8,450 nt of DNA from Rhodoferax sp. Its GTDB lineage: Bacteria > Pseudomonadota > Gammaproteobacteria > Burkholderiales > Burkholderiaceae_C. Position 1 is the first letter of the stretch. Each line of letters opens with the position of its first letter. The translations under genes and the position numbers were made by a program. Under the pieces are notes generated by a model. The model saw only the letters and a program-made list of their open reading frames with translations. It made no database searches and was not told the origin of the DNA. The DNA lies in contig JAIFMR010000207.1 in NCBI GenBank assembly GCA_020048255.1, positions 1 through 8,450 on the forward strand, written 5' to 3'. Positions 6,566-8,450 of this stretch are shown here, in pieces.

Positions 6566-7230
6566 AAAGGCTCACTTATCGATGGTGACGATGGGTTAGT
6601 CGGATGGCCAAGCGCTGCCTCGACCGCAGGTGCAGGCCGAGCTATCTTGGGGCGCGGGGGCTTGCTCGTGTGAATCAGCCGGGTGGCTTGCTCCATGTCG
6701 CCTGCGAGGAGGGCTGGCAGCGCCTTGATCGCGCGATCGATGCTTTGTTCGATGGCAATGCGGTGGTCGGGTGAAGGTTTTTTCAGGACCCAATGAATGA
6801 CTTCTGCCTTGTTGCCCGGATGTCCTATGCCCAGACGCAGTCGCCAGTATTGGTCCGTACCCAACTGGGCGTGAATATCCCGTAGCCCGTTGTGGCCCGC
6901 GTGACTGCCGCCCAGTTTGAGCTTGGCTTCACCGGGCGCAATGTCGAGTTCGTCATGGGCGACCAACATTTCTTGCGGAGAGATTTTGAAAAAATGGACC
7001 AGCGCGGCAACCGATTTGCCGCTGAGGTTCATGAAGGTTTGAGGTTCAAGCAGCCAGACCGTTTGCCCGTTGACCGATGTGCGCGCAGTCAGGCCGTAGT
7101 AGCTTTTATCCATGACCAAGGGCGCGCCTAGCGCACGTGACACGGCGTCTATCCACCAAAAACCTGCGTTGTGGCGGGTGCTGTCGTAGTCGGGGCCGGG
7201 GTTTCCCAGGCCAACAAAAAGTCGAATCAT
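6562..7230 (-). CDS. pth: Peptidyl-tRNA hydrolase Pth
   Basis: Pth cleaves the ester bond of peptidyl-tRNAs that drop off ribosomes, recycling tRNA. It is normally essential in bacteria. All catalytic and binding residues fall at E. coli numbering: N10 in GLGNPG, H20 in TRHNAG, N68 in MNLSG, D93 in AHDELD and N114 in GHNGLRD. The product is 222 residues against roughly 194 in E. coli; the extra 30 residues (about 192-222) are a Pro/Ser/Ala-rich tail with no recognisable domain. The start ATG at 7230 gives the canonical N-terminus MIRLFVGLGNPG. No Shine-Dalgarno is visible. The gene lies 69 nt after rplY, with an intrinsic terminator in the gap, and its stop overlaps the next start. Confidence 0.97.
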   Translation of the reverse strand: MIRLFVGLGNPGPDYDSTRHNAGFWWIDAVSRALGAPLVMDKSYYGLTARTSVNGQTVWLLEPQTFMNLSGKSVAALVHFFKISPQEMLVAHDELDIAPGEAKLKLGGSHAGHNGLRDIHAQLGTDQYWRLRLGIGHPGNKAEVIHWVLKKPSPDHRIAIEQSIDRAIKALPALLAGDMEQATRLIHTSKPPRPKIARPAPAVEAALGHPTNPSSPSISEPL

Positions 7231-7237
7231 GCTGAAG

Positions 7238-7243
7238 ATTATG
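7238..7243 (-). promoter_or_regulatory. Candidate -10 element for pth
   Basis: On the minus strand these bases read CATAAT, five of six matches to TATAAT, ending seven bases before the pth ATG. The -35 region would fall inside the rplY terminator T-run, where no good hexamer is visible. If it is real, the transcript would be leaderless or nearly so, which would fit the missing Shine-Dalgarno. The evidence is weak. Confidence 0.25.
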
Positions 7244-7250
7244 CTGCGTG

Positions 7251-7281
7251 AGAAACAAAAAAGCCCACCGAAGTGGGCTTT
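7251..7281 (-). terminator. Rho-independent terminator after rplY
   Basis: On the minus strand, the nine-base arm AAAGCCCAC, loop TTCG and arm GTGGGCTTT form a perfect stem (7260-7281). It is followed by a T-rich stretch (six T counting from the stem end, then GTTT). The C(UUCG)G cap is the extra-stable tetraloop. It sits 18 nt past the rplY stop and 29 nt before the pth start, so it would end or attenuate prs-rplY transcription before pth. Confidence 0.9.
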
Positions 7282-7299
7282 GATACTGCTGAGAAGGAC

Positions 7300-7947
7300 T
7301 TATTTTTTAGCCTTGGCAGCAGGCTTGGCTGCTGGTTTTGCAGCTGCGTCAGCTGCTGGTGCTTCGGCTGCAGGTGCTTCAGCAGCTGCAACCACCACCA
7401 CAGAAACCACCACAGGGTTCTTGTCACCACCGTGGGTGATGGCTTTGACCCCCTTGGGCATCGGAATGTCAGCCAGATGCAAAGAGCTGCCCTTTTTCAG
7501 GCCGCTCAGATCCACCTTGATGAATTCAGGCAGGTCGGCAGGCAAGCACAAGACGTCGAGTTCACTCATGACGTGGTTGGCAATGCAGCCTTCGGTCTTC
7601 ACAGCCTGTGACTGGTCATCACCGCTGAAGTGCAATGGCACCTTCATGTGCAGTTTGGTGGTTGCATCCACGCGCTGGAAGTCCACGTGCAAAATGAGTT
7701 GTTTGAAGGGGTGGACCTGCACGTCACGCAGCAAAACACTGCTTTCCTTGCCACCGATGTCCATGCTCAAAATGCTGGAGTGGAAGGCTTCCTTTTTAAG
7801 GGCATGCCACAGCGCGTTGTGATCGATTTCGATCAGTGAAGGCTCGGCCGTGCCACCGTAAACGATACCGGGCGTGCGACCGGTGATGCGCAGACGGCGG
7901 CTCGCACCCGTACCTTGCTTGGAACGCTCAAAAGCGATAAATTTCAT
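7300..7947 (-). CDS. rplY: 50S ribosomal protein L25, CTC/general stress type
   Basis: L25 binds 5S rRNA in the large subunit. This is the long CTC/TL5 form (215 residues against 94 in E. coli). The 5S-binding N-domain covers about 1-92, with RLRITGRTPGIVYGG at 18-32 and LLRDVQVHPF at 72-81. A beta-rich C-terminal domain spans about 95-186. Residues 187-215 are an Ala/Pro/Glu-to-Ala/Lys tail with short repeated AAEAP and KPAA units (7303-7389), typical of betaproteobacterial members. The start is fixed by an AGGAG Shine-Dalgarno seven bases upstream. The gene follows prs by 27 nt on the same strand, the conserved prs-rplY order, and is closed by the intrinsic terminator just downstream. Confidence 0.96.
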   Translation of the reverse strand: MKFIAFERSKQGTGASRRLRITGRTPGIVYGGTAEPSLIEIDHNALWHALKKEAFHSSILSMDIGGKESSVLLRDVQVHPFKQLILHVDFQRVDATTKLHMKVPLHFSGDDQSQAVKTEGCIANHVMSELDVLCLPADLPEFIKVDLSGLKKGSSLHLADIPMPKGVKAITHGGDKNPVVVSVVVVAAAEAPAAEAPAADAAAKPAAKPAAKAKK

Positions 7948-7954
7948 TGACTAA

Positions 7955-7959
7955 CTCCT
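7955..7959 (-). promoter_or_regulatory. Shine-Dalgarno AGGAG of rplY
   Basis: The minus strand reads AGGAG, with seven bases before the rplY ATG (7945-7947). It is the strongest ribosome binding site in the window, as expected for a ribosomal protein, and confirms the start. Confidence 0.85.
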
Positions 7960-7970
7960 GGAAGGGTCAT

Positions 7971-8001
7971 CTGATCAGAAAAGATTTTCCTGATCAGAAA
8001 A
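7971..8001. repeat. Two direct copies of CTGATCAGAAAA across the prs stop codon
   Basis: CTGATCAGAAAA occurs at 7971-7982 and again at 7990-8001, a 19-nt period. Each copy carries the 8-bp palindrome CTGATCAG. The left copy spans the prs stop codon (7975-7977); the right copy is coding. On the minus strand the right copy is flanked to give TTTTCTGATCAGGAAAA, a near-perfect dyad. Function unknown; it may be chance in the short prs-rplY junction. Confidence 0.6.
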
Positions 8002-8450
8002 CAAACTCATCACTGATTTGCCTTGGGCGATTCGGTGAATCGTCTCGGCAATCAGCGGCGCTACATTCACCTGCCTGATTTTTGGGCAGGCCACTGCATT
8101 GGGGCTCAGCGGAATGGTGTTGGTCACAACCACTTCGTCCAACGCGTCACCATGGGTGATGCGGTCAATGGCCGGGCCTGAGAAGATGGGGTGGGTGCAA
8201 TAGGCGTAGACCTTTTTGGCGCCACGCTGCTTCAGAACTTCGGCCGCCTTGACCAGGGTACCCGCCGTGTCAATCATGTCATCCATGATGACGCAGTTGC
8301 GCCCGTCAATTTCACCAATGACATGCATCACTTCACTGACGTTGGCCCTGGGCCGACGTTTGTCGATGATGGCCAGATCGCAGTCGAGTTGCTTGGCCAA
8401 GGCGCGGGCACGCACCACACCACCCACATCGGGTGACACCACAATCAAAT
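7975..8450 (-). CDS. prs: Ribose-phosphate pyrophosphokinase Prs (5' part beyond window)
   Basis: Prs transfers pyrophosphate from ATP to ribose 5-phosphate, giving PRPP for nucleotide, histidine and tryptophan synthesis. The 157 codons visible are the C-terminal half of a protein normally of about 315 residues, and the frame is open to the right edge. The first full codon (8446-8448) is TTG, an internal leucine in LIVVSPDVGGVVRARALAK, not a start. The PRPP-binding loop DDMIDTAGT is at 8257-8283. THPIFSG and the ending VMSLF also match the family. The stop lies 27 nt before the rplY start, so the two genes are very likely co-transcribed from a promoter outside the window. Confidence 0.97.
   Translation of the reverse strand, partial: LIVVSPDVGGVVRARALAKQLDCDLAIIDKRRPRANVSEVMHVIGEIDGRNCVIMDDMIDTAGTLVKAAEVLKQRGAKKVYAYCTHPIFSGPAIDRITHGDALDEVVVTNTIPLSPNAVACPKIRQVNVAPLIAETIHRIAQGKSVMSLFSDQENLF

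Noticed and set aside
7303..7389. Alanine/lysine repeats at the rplY end as a possible repeat element or assembly artefact
   Set aside because: Such a tail is common in betaproteobacterial CTC-type L25, the frame is open, and the stop is followed by a proper terminator.
7229..7822. A 197-codon plus-strand frame opposite rplY
   Set aside because: Its Ala/Gly repeats mirror the L25 alanine-rich tail on the other strand; it also runs through the terminator hairpin.
1..8450. CRISPR arrays, insertion sequences, tRNA or rRNA genes, phage or defence genes
   Set aside because: I saw no regularly spaced repeats, terminal inverted repeats, transposase motifs or cloverleaf sequences; gaps between genes are all under 100 bases.

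Overview
The window is a compact, gene-dense stretch with about 56% GC by eye. It resembles a betaproteobacterial chromosome of the order Burkholderiales, probably a Comamonadaceae (Rhodoferax/Polaromonas-like) genome. That placement rests on my recall of how PilB, PilC, FtsY, CoaD, Pth, the CTC-type L25 and Prs read in this group, and on the familiar blocks ftsY / rsmD-coaD-ferredoxin and prs-rplY-pth. I ran no database search, so the taxonomy is inference.

Layout. Positions 1-4138 hold a minus-strand block, in transcription order ftsY (SRP receptor), pilB (type IV pilus extension ATPase), pilC (pilus platform protein, missing only its last few codons at the window edge). The gaps are 30 and 22 nt, so it is probably one transcription unit. 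A 59-nt divergent region (4139-4197) separates it from a plus-strand block at 4198-6111. That block contains a broken rsmD (16S rRNA m2G966 methyltransferase), coaD (phosphopantetheine adenylyltransferase), a universal stress protein gene and a YfhL-type 2[4Fe-4S] ferredoxin. From 6098 to the right edge everything is again on the minus strand, in transcription order prs (3' half only), rplY/ctc (50S L25), an intrinsic terminator, pth (peptidyl-tRNA hydrolase) and a small secreted DUF4124-like protein. The last gene overlaps the ferredoxin gene tail to tail by 14 nt.

How the genes work together. Most are housekeeping: membrane targeting (FtsY), rRNA modification and translation quality (RsmD, L25, Pth), and coenzyme A and PRPP supply (CoaD, Prs). 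PilB and PilC are the motor and inner-membrane platform of type IV pilus assembly. I see no mobile element, CRISPR array, tRNA, rRNA, toxin-antitoxin or defence locus, and no new multi-gene system. No gap between genes exceeds 100 bases.

The strongest oddity is in rsmD. Its two halves are in different frames, and the junction lacks the glycine-rich SAM-binding loop. Length and frame fit a 35-bp deletion, so this is either a real pseudogene or an assembly error. Lesser oddities are a 27-residue insert in the FtsY GTPase domain, a C-terminal extension on Pth whose stop codon overlaps the start of the next gene, a UUCG-capped terminator between rplY and pth, and a duplicated 12-mer across the prs stop codon.
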